Notes: generated from the letters alone by a model not told the origin. A stretch of 48,922 nucleotides of DNA from Acaryochloris sp. CRU_2_0 (GCA_012034865.1 JAAUOM010000022.1:1-48922), one strand, 5' to 3'; counted from the stretch's first letter, positions 17,254-26,495 are shown. Translations and numbers: made by a program.

Positions 17254-18162
17254 ATATTCTTGCGAGATCTAAGCAATGGGAAGATGGAAGAGAAAAGAGC
17301 CACAACTTTTTTGTTGATTGTTCGTCCTAAGCTTCTCAATCCCGGTGTGACGACTTCTCTATCCACCGACAGAATCAATTGATCGGCTAACAATTCTCTT
17401 AGTTTACTGCTAGTTAATGGGCGTTTCAGTTGACCTTGCTTTGCCAAAGAGATAGATCCTGTTTCCTCAGAAACCACAATACAGACACAATGATCCACCC
17501 GTTCTGTTATTCCCATTGCAGCCCGGTGACGTGTGCCCAGTTGACGGGAAGCTATTTCTTCTGAAATCGGTAAAATTACTCCAGATGAGACAATTCTGTC
17601 TCCCCGAATTAGAACTGCACCATCATGGAGTAAGGTGCTGGTTTGAAAGATAGTCTGGATTAATTCTCGGGAAATTTCTGCATCCAACTTTATTCCTGGT
17701 ACCGAAAAATCTCTTTCATCCATGGGTATGTTACGGGTTTCCAGAATTAGCAATGCTCCTGTTCGATTTTGGGATAGCTCTTTAACTGCATCAACAATTT
17801 CATCAATGATGTTGTCGGGATTTTGAGTGACCTGCTGAGCGGGTCGCAGCATTTTTAGCAGTTCCCCTCGTCCCAATTGTTCTAGGAATCGACGCACTTC
17901 TGATTGCAGAATCACTGCCATAGCGACCGCCGATCCAATCAGTAAGAAGGTCAGTAACTGATTGAGATAATTGAGTTGCAGGAGTTTACTGGCAACAGTG
18001 GCTAAGACTAAAAACAACGCCTCTGACCATCCATAGGGTACGCCGCTCCGCAATCACTAACAGCAGCATATAGGTTAGGGCTAAAGCAAGACTAATATCA
18101 ATTAAGGAACGAAAGGTCTGAACCCAGTCATGGTTTATCAGCCATTCCTTAACCCCGTCCAT
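17250..18162 (-). pseudogene. cdaA: Diadenylate cyclase CdaA, split by a one-base frameshift
   Basis: CdaA joins two ATP to make c-di-AMP at the membrane. The ATG at 18162 opens a frame giving MDGVKEWLINHDWVQTF, a first helix (SLIDISLALALTYMLLLVI) and AERRTLWMVRG, and then hits TAA after CCQ. The remainder (LFLVLATVASKLLQLNYLNQL, further helices, then the DAC domain with LLHDGAVLIRGDRI and GTRHRAAMGITE) is in the next frame. Removing one C (plus strand) near 18018 restores a 303-residue protein with the normal ERRTLWMVRG-LLFLVLA join. If a TTG at 18053 is used, a 267-residue protein lacking the first helix but keeping the active site could still be made. It could be true inactivation, an assembly error or a shift in translation. 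Confidence 0.8.
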
Positions 18163-18315
18163 GCCTTTGGTCTAACCTTTCTATATACCCTTGTCAGTTT
18201 AGCTTTATCGTTATGGAGTTTAGCTGAAGTAAGCACCTCACTAGGAGAGGACACATCGTTAGTTTAGCGAGTTTGACACTCTTTATGCCCTCACCTAGAC
18301 CAATGGCTTTTGGAG

Positions 18316-19695
18316 TTACCGGGGAAAACAGTCTTGACGTATGAGGTCTTGATAAGTTTCCCGTCTAAGGATTAAATTAGCATCTCCGTCATAGACAAGT
18401 ACGGCTGCTGGACGGGGAAGCCGATTGTAATTAGAAGCCATGCTGTAATTGTAAGCACCCGTCCCCATAATCACGAGGACATCCCCCGGTTGACTGGGCG
18501 GCAGTGCCACATCTTTGAGCAGAATATCGCCGGACTCACAATGTTTCCCGGCAATGGTAACAATCTCGGTGGCAGCCTTATCCATACAGTTAGCAACGGC
18601 GGCACTATAGATCGACTGATACGTGATGGGCCGGGGATTATCGGACATGCCGCCATCCACAGCAAGATAGGTGCGAATATCGGGAATGTGCTTTTGGGCA
18701 CCCATGGTGTAGGCCGTAACACAAGCTGGACCAATCAGGGAACGTCCAGGTTCACAGAGCAATTTGGGCAGGGGCAGTTTGGCTGTTTGGCAGGCTTGTA
18801 AGATGCCTGTGCAGATCACCTCAGACCACTCGTCAATACTAGGAGGATCATCGGATTCAACATAGCGCATGCCCAAGCCGCCGCCGATATTTAGTTCGCT
18901 CATCGGTAGACCTAAACTTTGGGCTTTGGTTAACCATTCGACCATGACCTGCGTTAAGTCTTGATGGGGTTGTAGCTCAAAAATTTGCGATCCGATGTGG
19001 GCATGAAGTCCGACCCAGTTGATTTGAGGATGGTGTTGAGCAAAGGCTAAGACTTGATCAATCTGCTGGGGGTCAAAACCGAACTTACTATCTAAATGCC
19101 CGGTGCGAATGTACTCATGGGTATGGCATTCAATGCCGGGAGTAAGCCTGAGCATGACGCGTGGTGGTGTTTTTGGCTGCGTTATGGCTATCAGTTCAAC
19201 GAGGCGTTCTAGTTCTAACCAGTTATCGGCAATGAGGGTACAGCCAGTGGTCAGAGCCATTTCTAGTTCGGCAACCGATTTGTTATTGCCGTGAAAATAA
19301 ATTACTGCTGGATCAACGTCTGCTTGCAGAGCCGTGTAAAGCTCACCCCCTGAAACCACATCTAAGCCAAGTTCTTCACTAACAACCAAGGCGCAAAGAG
19401 CCATGCAACTCCAGGCTTTACTGGCATAGAGGACTTGAGAAGAGCCGGGATAGTAGCGTTGAAAGGCTTGACGATACTGTTGGCAGGCCCCCCTGACGGT
19501 CTGTTCATCAACAATATAGAGGGGGGAACCATACTGTTCTACTAACTGGGGAACATCACAGCCCCCTACTTGCAAATGACCGTTTGCTTCAATTTGGGCA
19601 GACAGAGGGAGGAGTTGTTGATTCGGAGAACAGTCAAGGGCTGAAGGTTGCAAAAATGAAGTTGGATGGATATCTGCTGGTTGGATGGATACCAT
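18316..19695 (-). CDS. lysA: Diaminopimelate decarboxylase LysA
   Basis: The 459-residue PLP enzyme decarboxylates meso-diaminopimelate to lysine, the last step of lysine synthesis. The PLP lysine lies in VLYASKAWSCMA. Other marks are HGNNKSVAELEMAL, GLHAHIGSQIFELQ, ELNIGGGLGMRYVE, LLCEPGRSLIGP, HCESGDILLKD and MGTGAYNYSMASNYNR. It stands about 150 bases upstream of cdaA and uppS in the same direction, as in many cyanobacteria. ATG 19695 is the only reasonable start for a full N-terminus. Confidence 0.96.
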   Translation of the reverse strand: MVSIQPADIHPTSFLQPSALDCSPNQQLLPLSAQIEANGHLQVGGCDVPQLVEQYGSPLYIVDEQTVRGACQQYRQAFQRYYPGSSQVLYASKAWSCMALCALVVSEELGLDVVSGGELYTALQADVDPAVIYFHGNNKSVAELEMALTTGCTLIADNWLELERLVELIAITQPKTPPRVMLRLTPGIECHTHEYIRTGHLDSKFGFDPQQIDQVLAFAQHHPQINWVGLHAHIGSQIFELQPHQDLTQVMVEWLTKAQSLGLPMSELNIGGGLGMRYVESDDPPSIDEWSEVICTGILQACQTAKLPLPKLLCEPGRSLIGPACVTAYTMGAQKHIPDIRTYLAVDGGMSDNPRPITYQSIYSAAVANCMDKAATEIVTIAGKHCESGDILLKDVALPPSQPGDVLVIMGTGAYNYSMASNYNRLPRPAAVLVYDGDANLILRRETYQDLIRQDCFPR

Positions 19696-20132
19696 TTGGA
19701 AATAAACTGAATTGCACTGAGATCGAGAAAAGCTGGATGGGAGCTATCCGAGCAGTCTAGCATATCCACACTTCTATCCGGTCTGTCATTAATCTACACT
19801 TGGATAGTCTTAACTGACTTCAAATAGATATTTACAGAAATTAAACAAAAATATTTTTAGCCTAAAAGCTTTCTGGATATGGTTTTTGTGAATTCAGATG
19901 ACGGTGATTCTCATGGATACGTGCTTAAAATACATCAAAAAAACACCAAACATACTAATTAATGGTGCAAATATGATATATTTAGTGCATAATAGTTACA
20001 TTACCAAGTCTGCACATGTTGTATACAAGTGGCTTTAATGACTATTTTGACCGTTCCACAACTTCTAAACCTGAAATATGTAGGTAGAGCATTCCTCTGT
20101 TGGGTAGGCTACGCATACAGGTTTTTGCATTG
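19696..20132. other. AT-rich intergenic stretch
   Basis: About 440 bases separate lysA from the direct repeats in front of the RHH gene. The sequence is AT-rich (for example ACAAAAATATTTTTAGCC near 19845) and should hold the lysA promoter (minus) and possibly promoter parts for the RHH gene (plus). No ORF or RNA is recognised. Confidence 0.5.
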
Positions 20133-20173
20133 CATCCAAATATTAAATGGAATCCCATCCAAATATTGAATGG
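20133..20173. repeat. Two 18-base direct repeats upstream of the RHH gene
   Basis: CATCCAAATATTAAATGG (20133-20150) is repeated as CATCCAAATATTGAATGG (20156-20173), with one difference and a 23-base period, about two DNA turns. Spaced direct repeats about 100 bases before a ribbon-helix-helix gene could be its operator. This is inference from spacing and position. Confidence 0.55.
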
Positions 20174-20269
20174 GAATGAGTGCCACCTCCTGAAAAGATG
20201 ACATCCATTTTTATTCAAATGTACACTCTTAAAACATTAAGTCAAGATTCTGAAAAGAGAGGTAAAACG

Positions 20270-20533
20270 ATGAATAGTACTGCTTTGGGATTTAAGAATG
20301 ATTATTCTAGCGATAGAGCCAACGAAGAAAAAAAACGGATGTCTCTGACTTTATCTGTTGATGCAGTTGAGAAATTAGAGTGGCTTGCAAAGGTTCAGGG
20401 CGGTATTTCTTTGAATGAGGCAATTAGGAGAGCAATTGCAACTGAAGGATACATACGCAAAGAAATAGAAGCTGACTCAAAGCTTCTTGTACAAAAGTCG
20501 AACGGAGATATTCGTGAACTGGTCTTTAGATAA
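20270..20533 (+). CDS. Ribbon-helix-helix (CopG/MetJ-like) protein
   Basis: The product is 87 residues from ATG 20270 (MNSTALGFKNDY), which follows GAGAGGTAAAACG; an upstream ATG in frame at 20198 has no good ribosome site. The core RMSLTLSVDAVEKLEWLAK, then GISLNEAIRRAIATEGYI, is a strand-helix-helix of the RHH fold, which pairs as a dimer to bind DNA in a major groove. The tail KLLVQKSNGDIRELVFR is typical for cyanobacterial members. Such proteins are often antitoxins or local repressors. The next gene encodes a small membrane protein in the same direction. Confidence 0.75.
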   Translation: MNSTALGFKNDYSSDRANEEKKRMSLTLSVDAVEKLEWLAKVQGGISLNEAIRRAIATEGYIRKEIEADSKLLVQKSNGDIRELVFR

Positions 20534-20637
20534 GTAGATGGACACTGTTGAATTTAAGATAGTTGTGCTTGAAGTACTTATCCTATTCAAGAAGTATTCT
20601 CAGTTTAATTATACCTATCTACTTAGGTAAAATTGAA

Positions 20638-21027
20638 GTGCCTATAGATTCTGAAAGAGATAAACCGCAAGTGGAGGCTGATCCGTTTCCTTTAGGTGAT
20701 GGATCAGTTCCAACAGGGACTGACCATGAATCTTTAACAAGCGCATTACCTATAGAAATAGACCCTAATGTTTCTTCTGAAGCTCTTGAAAAGTTAGAGC
20801 CAAGGGAAAGAGATTTTAATATTGTAAAAGCTCAGGAGGAAACAAGAAGTCTTTTAGCTAAGTGGCTTCTTGGTATGCTCTGTACAACGTTACTGGCTTC
20901 TTTTTTGGTCATGTCTTTAAAAAGTCTTAAAGATGAGCCAGATCTAAAAAATATGCTTACTCTTATAATCACCTCGCAGGGAACTCTGGTTGGAACTGCC
21001 CTAGGTTTCTATTTTGGTAAACAGTGA
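20638..21027 (+). CDS. Small membrane protein downstream of the RHH gene
   Basis: The product is about 129 residues if it starts at GTG 20638 (VPIDSERDKPQVEAD), which has AGGTAA upstream; a TTG at 20563 would give 154 residues. It has an acidic, disordered N-terminal half, then two hydrophobic helices at the C-terminus (WLLGMLCTTLLASFLVMSL and MLTLIITSQGTLVGTALGFY), forming a hairpin that ends in FGKQ. It is not recognised as a named family. Its coupling with an RHH protein is suggestive of a regulator-effector pair, but nothing proves it. Confidence 0.6.
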   Translation: MPIDSERDKPQVEADPFPLGDGSVPTGTDHESLTSALPIEIDPNVSSEALEKLEPRERDFNIVKAQEETRSLLAKWLLGMLCTTLLASFLVMSLKSLKDEPDLKNMLTLIITSQGTLVGTALGFYFGKQ

Positions 21028-21502
21028 GATGCTGGACAATGTTTTTTAGTTAGAAAGTCATAGTCCAGATCTTGTCTTTAATCAACAAATTCTTTCTCTA
21101 AACCAACTGTGTTAATGTTTTTGTTGAAAACTTTCTCCTGAGGCTCATAGAGAGAAATAGATAGCTGATTGTTCACGATAGTGATGTCTACACGAATTCG
21201 TTTATTTTTATTTTCAAGCAAAATAAATATGCTTGATATCCCAGTAACTACAGTGAAACAAAAAATATAGTGCCAACCATCAAATTAAGGGTAGACGGGA
21301 TTTGAAAGAGTGTATACATCAATTTCAAACAACCTACAGCTATGCCATATATTTATCAGTAGTTATTTTGAAGTTTATGCGATAAGTAGCGACTGTCTTG
21401 GAAGTTAAGAGATGAGGGACAATTTTTAACTTTAAAATGTACAAGGTAGAATGATGGTAACTGGGGTTTTGAGCTTATTATCTAGCTATTACTAGATTAA
21501 TC
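21028..21502. other. Intergenic stretch with a possible orphan minus-strand frame
   Basis: The roughly 475 bases contain no usual gene. On the minus strand, 21300 to 21078 is open without ATG and reads like a membrane-protein piece: HYIFCFTVVTGISSIFILL, then RIRVDITIVNNQLSISLYEP and FNKNINTVGLEKEFVD, then stop. It could be a decayed small gene or use TTG. The right end should hold the promoter of the lipoprotein gene. Confidence 0.35.
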
Positions 21503-21988
21503 ATGCAATTATTAAGATTACTACTAGGGTTAGCTCTAACCATCGTTTTACCTCTTTTTCTACAAGGATGTAGTTTGCTGAATAATCGTGACGCTAACAC
21601 TCCTGACCAAGTCATCGAGCAATATCTTCTGGCCTTAGAAAAAAAAGATAAACATTTGATGTTGCAGTTGGTGCCAGGAAGTTACGCTGCTGATCAGGCT
21701 GCTGAAGATAAAATTGATCAGTTCGGCGGCTACAAGATACAAGAACGTCAAGTTAATTACATCAAGCCTAAAACTGTTTTTCTAATAGCAAATGTGAAGG
21801 GGCTTTACGTTAATAGTGATGGTGTACGCAAGAAATTTGAGGATAGATTAACCATTGCCTATGAAGGGGGCGGATTTTTGCAATCTTATCAAGGGCGTTG
21901 GTGTTTGCTACTTGGCAAAGGGAATGTCCCTCCTCCTGAAGTACAGTCAGCAGAACCACAGACTGCCCCTCTTAAAAAGTCACGTTGA
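21503..21988 (+). CDS. Lipoprotein of unknown function
   Basis: The 161-residue protein has a lipoprotein signal (LLLGLALTIVLPLFLQGCSLL, with lipobox around LQGC at about residue 23), followed by a small alpha-beta domain (TPDQVIEQYLLALEKKDKHLM, then YKIQERQVNYIKPKTVFLI) like an NTF2/DUF4878-type fold. It should sit on a membrane facing the periplasm. No partner gene is evident; the next gene is convergent. Confidence 0.75.
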   Translation: MQLLRLLLGLALTIVLPLFLQGCSLLNNRDANTPDQVIEQYLLALEKKDKHLMLQLVPGSYAADQAAEDKIDQFGGYKIQERQVNYIKPKTVFLIANVKGLYVNSDGVRKKFEDRLTIAYEGGGFLQSYQGRWCLLLGKGNVPPPEVQSAEPQTAPLKKSR

Positions 21989-22009
21989 GGGTTTTTCCGT
22001 CTAACTAGC

Positions 22010-22834
22010 CTAGCGATCGCGACTTTTTTCCAAAATTTCTTGCAGGGACTCTGGCAGGTTGGACAAGAAATTATAGCCCGTATTTTTTTCTAGATAATCG
22101 ATAGAGACTTGATATTGCCGCCAATTTGTTGTTAGCAGTCCTTGTTGATTGGGCATATCTACGGCAATTGTTCGAGTGTTTGGTGAAATGCCTTTGACCC
22201 CAAGATCTGTTTCATCCATAACAACGACAATTTTCCAAAGATGCTCAGGGGGGATGACTTTGCCTTTGCCGATCGCAGGTTTCTCACCATATCCCCCGGC
22301 AATAATAAACAGCTCTTTGCCTTTGTCCACTAAGTTGCGGCAATATTTCTCCAGCTCCAGCCAGGGACCTCGATTATTGTCGGGGGCCTGGGGCACAATA
22401 TTGGTCATCACAAAGGTGGCAGAGTTATTGGTTGGCGTATTTGTGCGATCGCCAGAAGGGATCAGATGGCCGCGATCGTAGCCACTACGGGTATAGTCAC
22501 GGGGGTCAACCTTGTACCAATTGACGGGTAAACTTGCATCCACGCGAAAATGATTGCCCCGCTCGATCTCTCCGAGCCAGGTTTGATCGAGTTGCCAACT
22601 CACCCAATTGGGAATGCCTTTTCTGCGGTTATAAGACAAGACATACTGAGGCTTGGACATCAGATAGTTATTGGCATTGGCCAAGACCACTCGCGCTTGG
22701 CTGGGATTCCCCAGAGCCAGATGATCAATCGTGGATTTCTCTAGATCGGGTGAGAAAAGACTGCAGCCGACCAACAGGAGGAGGCTAGCTAAGATGGCAA
22801 ACCAGGGATGCGATCGCGTAATTTGAGAACCCAT
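22010..22834 (-). CDS. DNA/RNA non-specific endonuclease (NucA-like), lipoprotein signal
   Basis: The product is about 274 residues from ATG 22834 (MGSQITRSHPW), chosen because AAGGA stands 7 bases upstream. A signal with lipobox LLLLVGCSLF is followed by the endonuclease_NS fold: the active-site motif YDRGHLIPSGDR (His as base), NSATFVMTNIVPQAPDNNRG (metal-binding Asn) and WLELEKYCR. It is an extracytoplasmic sugar-non-specific nuclease, comparable to NucA of Anabaena. A NuiA-type inhibitor is not seen nearby. Confidence 0.9.
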   Translation of the reverse strand: MGSQITRSHPWFAILASLLLLVGCSLFSPDLEKSTIDHLALGNPSQARVVLANANNYLMSKPQYVLSYNRRKGIPNWVSWQLDQTWLGEIERGNHFRVDASLPVNWYKVDPRDYTRSGYDRGHLIPSGDRTNTPTNNSATFVMTNIVPQAPDNNRGPWLELEKYCRNLVDKGKELFIIAGGYGEKPAIGKGKVIPPEHLWKIVVVMDETDLGVKGISPNTRTIAVDMPNQQGLLTTNWRQYQVSIDYLEKNTGYNFLSNLPESLQEILEKSRDR

Positions 22835-23126
22835 CAATATCCTTACAACACCGAAGCACAGCCAAAGCTGCCAACAAGACAATCATACGTACGATCTCGC
22901 CACAATGTTATAATTCTCAGGACTTACGCACTATACAAATGAACCATGTTGTGTAGCAATGAAAACAGGTTACTTCAGCCGTTTGCGAATCCTGCTTCTA
23001 GAGTTGAAATTATTGAGTAAAGAACCGGATAAAGTAAGGTCGAAGCGCTGAAAAGCATAGTTGCTATTTAGGTTTTTCTGTCAATGCGTAACTCCTGATT
23101 CTTACTAAAGTCTTACTTTTGCTAGT

Positions 23127-23390
23127 ATGAAACTCACACGACTCTCAAGTAAAGGCCAAGTCATTATTCCCAAAGCGTTACGGGAAGCACACCATTGGCA
23201 AGTTGGCCAAGAATTAATGGCAATTGATGTCGGAGAAGGCATTCTCTTGAAAACTACTAACATCTTTAAGGAGACAACGCTTGCACAAGTTGCAGGCTGT
23301 TTGCACTACAGCGGAGCGTCTAAAAGTTTAGAAGACTTTGAAGAGGCGATTCGCTTAGGCGTCGCGGAGCAGTGGCATGGTCGCAGTTGA
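23127..23390 (+). CDS. vapB: AbrB-type antitoxin (VapB)
   Basis: The 87-residue protein has the swapped-hairpin AbrB/MazE DNA-binding domain: LTRLSSKGQVIIPKALREAH, then GQELMAIDVGEGILLKTT. The C-terminal helix region (LEDFEEAIRLGVAEQW) should wrap the toxin. The gene overlaps the vapC start by 14 bases, the normal plan for a type II toxin-antitoxin pair in which the antitoxin complex represses its own promoter. Confidence 0.88.
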   Translation: MKLTRLSSKGQVIIPKALREAHHWQVGQELMAIDVGEGILLKTTNIFKETTLAQVAGCLHYSGASKSLEDFEEAIRLGVAEQWHGRS

Positions 23391-23766
23391 TACCAACATT
23401 GTGGTTCGACTCCTTGTTCGTGATCATGAACAACAGTACCAAAAAAGATTGAATCTGCTTCAAAATCAAGAGATTTTTATCCCAGATACCGTCATTCTTG
23501 AAATATAGTGGGTTTTACGATTTGTCTATCAATTTCAGGCGTCCCAAGTTTGTCAAGCGCTACGGGATCTGTTTGGATTGCCCAATATATCGATTGCCAA
23601 TGCCCGTTTAATCCAGCAAGTTTTGCAATGGCACGAACAAGGATTAGACTTTGCTGACGCTTTTCATCTCGCCCATAGCCAGCATTGCGCTGAGCTATAT
23701 ACCTTTGATGAAAAGTTTTGCAAAAAGGCCAAAGGGTTAATTCCTTGCAAGGTAAAGAATCCTTGA
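23377..23766 (+). pseudogene. vapC: PIN-domain toxin VapC with an internal stop
   Basis: The frame from ATG 23377 encodes a PIN ribonuclease of 129 codons: MVAVDTNIVVRLLVRDHEQQ (first catalytic Asp), then FIPDTVILEI, stop TAG at codon 44 (23506-23508), then WVLRFVYQFQASQV, LDFADAFHLAHS (acidic residue) and YTFDEKFCKKA. In intact relatives this place reads ETEWVLR, so the stop replaces the catalytic Glu codon (GAG to TAG) and truncates the toxin. A 62-codon remnant from TTG 23578 lacks the active-site start. The toxin should be dead while the antitoxin gene is intact. Confidence 0.85.
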
Positions 23767-23815
23767 TTCCCCTTCAAGATCACCAGCTAAGCCTAAAGCG
23801 TCATTGGGACATAGA

Positions 23816-24922
23816 TTAGCAATAAGACTGCAACTCACCGCGTCGGCGAATATCTAGAGTGGCGCAGTGGAAGGATCCACCAAAGGGGGCAAAGTTGATA
23901 AAGGGGCACTTAATGGGTTCAAACCCCCAATCCTTAAAAGCGGCAATCAACGAGGTTTGATCCGCTTCTACAATCACCCGTTTTTCATCCAGCATCAAAA
24001 CATTCAGACTGATCCACTTGCTGCACATAGATGGTACCCCCTTGATCGGATCGGGTTCGGGGGGCACCAGCATATCCCAGGATTTGAGAGCTGGAGGCAG
24101 TTTAGCCACGTCAATATATTCAGGATTGATTAACGCCTTGCCCGGTGCCAAAGGAATAAACGTAGAGTCGATATGCATGGGGGTGGGGCAGGAACTTGGA
24201 ATTTCGTGAATTTGGTAGCGATCGCCTAAATGTCTTCTTAGCCAGGTAATGCCAGCTTGGTTAGTGACATTACTTTGGGTGACAAATAAATCCTGACCAC
24301 AGCGGACAAAATCGGCTGCATCAAAAACGGGTTCAAACTCATTGATCACATAGCGCAGCGGTTCGCCCTTAGCCGGCGGCTGAAAAGCATAATCGTAGAG
24401 ATCATCCGTTAATTCTGGCTTAGGGGCAGCCGTCCAGCGCGCCCCTTGGCCAAAATATTCTTTGAATAGGGGGCGGTAAGCATGGGTTTCAAAATAGCGA
24501 CAGCGCCATGCCATCGGGGTTTCAATAATTTCATCCCCAATCACCATAAATCCATCGCGGGGGCAAGCCGTGCAAAACCCCTTGGAAGACCAATCTAATG
24601 CTTGATAGCGCTTGTTTCCGGGAATGATTTGCGGACGACGCACCACCACCCCTTCAGACTCTAGAATATGAATAAACTCATCTAATTCTCGTTGGGCTTT
24701 CTTGAGTAGAAAACCGGGATATTTTTGACCCGCAAAGATGCGGTATAACCGAGCCGTGCTGGCTGGAATATTGTAGGTCACTGTTACATGATAGGGAGGG
24801 ATAATGGCCCCCTCTAGACGACCGACAATGACTTCTTCTAGGGGATCCCATTCGTTGTAGGAATTGACAGGACAGGGGGTTATAGTGGTTGCATTGGTCA
24901 AGTCTGTCATCAATTCCGTCAT
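23816..24922 (-). CDS. Glycine amidinotransferase-like enzyme (AGAT/CyrA/SxtG superfamily)
   Basis: The 368-residue protein belongs to the guanidino-modifying superfamily: N-terminal CPVNSYNEWDPLEEVIVGR, the Asp-containing EPVFDAADFVRCGQDLF, the His motif PTPMHIDSTFIPLAPG and the nucleophile Cys in GGSFHCATLDIRRRGE. Such enzymes move the amidino group of arginine to an amine (glycine in creatine synthesis, other acceptors in CyrA and SxtG of cyanotoxin pathways). The acceptor here is not known. No polyketide or peptide synthetase genes accompany it in this window, so it is a stand-alone enzyme here. All key residues appear present, and the length is normal. Confidence 0.88.
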   Translation of the reverse strand: MTELMTDLTNATTITPCPVNSYNEWDPLEEVIVGRLEGAIIPPYHVTVTYNIPASTARLYRIFAGQKYPGFLLKKAQRELDEFIHILESEGVVVRRPQIIPGNKRYQALDWSSKGFCTACPRDGFMVIGDEIIETPMAWRCRYFETHAYRPLFKEYFGQGARWTAAPKPELTDDLYDYAFQPPAKGEPLRYVINEFEPVFDAADFVRCGQDLFVTQSNVTNQAGITWLRRHLGDRYQIHEIPSSCPTPMHIDSTFIPLAPGKALINPEYIDVAKLPPALKSWDMLVPPEPDPIKGVPSMCSKWISLNVLMLDEKRVIVEADQTSLIAAFKDWGFEPIKCPFINFAPFGGSFHCATLDIRRRGELQSYC

Positions 24923-25071
24923 CGTTTCTCCTCACCTCTTGCCAACAACCTTTTGCCAGCGTCAGCGCCAGCCCAAAGGTCCCTCAGCACTTTATGGGAT
25001 CTGGCGGCGAAAATCAATCTTGTCTGGCAGAATGGCCTCGATCTGTTGCAGTTGCAATACTAGGTCGAAGT

Positions 25072-25641
25072 CTACGAGGCCTTACCGCGAGGTAAAACTT
25101 CTGTAGACTGGACTTCAATCAATTGTTGCAACACGGGGATTGGGAACAACTTGGCAATCTCTTGATACGGGGCAATCGTACCATCGGGGCCAATAACATA
25201 ATGTGTTCCATTCTCAAACAAACTATTGGTGACCACACCCGCCTTATGGGCGAGGGGATACCATTTTTCAAATTGGCGATCTCTTAAGGTGAGAATGTCT
25301 TGAGAATTGACCCAGTAAGCTTTCCCGACATAGCCAGTGGTGTCATAAAAGATTTGATGAATATGCTGATCGAGCTGAATTTCATCGGGAATTTGGGGTC
25401 GATAAAACGCTTTAATCTCCTCTTCGATCTTTAGCTCTTGCAAACGAGCATGCAAAGCTTGCTTGTCACCGGACCAATAGGCTTGCCGAGCAGGCTCATC
25501 CTGCAAAAAGGTGAGGATGATTGAGATGGGGACACCCCGAACCGTCAGGGAGGGTCCCAGAAATATCCCTAGGATCAGGGTAAGAATAGCAATGCCAGCA
25601 CCGATGCTCAGCAGGGTTAAACGCTTAGGTCTTTTAGCCAT
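25072..25641 (-). CDS. Single-span membrane protein of unknown function
   Basis: The 189-residue protein has a basic N-terminus (MAKRPKRLT), one hydrophobic helix (LLSIGAGIAILTLILGIFLG) and a soluble part that continues with FLQDEPARQAYWSGDKQAL, a helical part, and HYVIGPDGTIAPYQEIAKLF. The topology is probably N-in with the domain outside the cytoplasm. The family is not recognised. It stands between tpiA and the amidinotransferase gene, all on the minus strand but with gaps. Confidence 0.65.
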   Translation of the reverse strand: MAKRPKRLTLLSIGAGIAILTLILGIFLGPSLTVRGVPISIILTFLQDEPARQAYWSGDKQALHARLQELKIEEEIKAFYRPQIPDEIQLDQHIHQIFYDTTGYVGKAYWVNSQDILTLRDRQFEKWYPLAHKAGVVTNSLFENGTHYVIGPDGTIAPYQEIAKLFPIPVLQQLIEVQSTEVLPRGKAS

Positions 25642-25760
25642 ACCCCTTAGTTTAACGATTCAGCCACCAATGGTTTGTATCACCGATCCAAATCAGTGTT
25701 AGATGATCTATTGTATGATGGACTATTTGTCTGTGGCCATCCATTGAGACCCATATAGAC

Positions 25761-26495
25761 TCAGACTAAGGCTTGATAATTGACAATGCGGGCAAAGTCA
25801 GCTCCTGCTAAGCTCGCACCACCTACTAGAACCCCATCAATTTCAGGCTGAGCCATAATTTCATCAATATTGTCCGGCTTAACAGAACCCCCATATTGAA
25901 TAGTGACGTTGGGATTGATTAAGCGAGAGCGAATCAGGCCAATCACACGATTGGCTTCACTACTAGCACAGGTATCGCCGGTGCCAATGGCCCAGATCGG
26001 TTCGTAGGCAATGATCAGGTTATTTTGATCCACCCCGACTAGACCTTGTTCGAGTTGCTGAAAAATGAGGGATTCAGTCTGATTGGCATCCCGTTGTTGT
26101 TTTGATTCACCCACACATAAGATGGGCATTAATTGATGTTTTTGGGCTGCTTTTAAGCGCTGATTGACGGTGGTATCTGTTTCGCCAAAATATTGCCGTC
26201 GTTCGCTGTGGCCAATAACGACGTACCGTACCCCGGTTTCCAACAGCATCGAACCTGAGATTTCACCTGTATAGGCACCCGTGTCTTCCCAGTGGATATT
26301 TTGAGCCCCCACTTGAACTCGACTGCCATGTAAGCTTTTGGAGAGTGTCGTTAGGGTGGTAAACGGCGCACATAAAATGACATCTCGATCTTCAGGGGTG
26401 TTCTCTAGCAGGGATAAAAAGGTTTGCAAAAACTCCAGGGCTTCTGCCTGGGTTTTATACATTTTCCAGTTGCCTGCAATCGCAATTTTTCGCAC
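25761..26495 (-). CDS. tpiA: Triosephosphate isomerase
   Basis: The 244-residue TIM barrel interconverts dihydroxyacetone phosphate and glyceraldehyde 3-phosphate in glycolysis and the Calvin cycle. It has AGNWKMYKT (catalytic Lys), [33 protein letters not shown] (His), [16 protein letters not shown] (Glu) and [17 protein letters not shown]. It is full length; the start at 26495 is right against [12 protein letters not shown]. Confidence 0.98.
   Translation of the reverse strand: MRKIAIAGNWKMYKTQAEALEFLQTFLSLLENTPEDRDVILCAPFTTLTTLSKSLHGSRVQVGAQNIHWEDTGAYTGEISGSMLLETGVRYVVIGHSERRQYFGETDTTVNQRLKAAQKHQLMPILCVGESKQQRDANQTESLIFQQLEQGLVGVDQNNLIIAYEPIWAIGTGDTCASSEANRVIGLIRSRLINPNVTIQYGGSVKPDNIDEIMAQPEIDGVLVGGASLAGADFARIVNYQALV

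Noticed and set aside
20133..20173. Start of a CRISPR array
   Set aside because: Only two repeat units with a five-base gap and no spacers; better explained as an operator.
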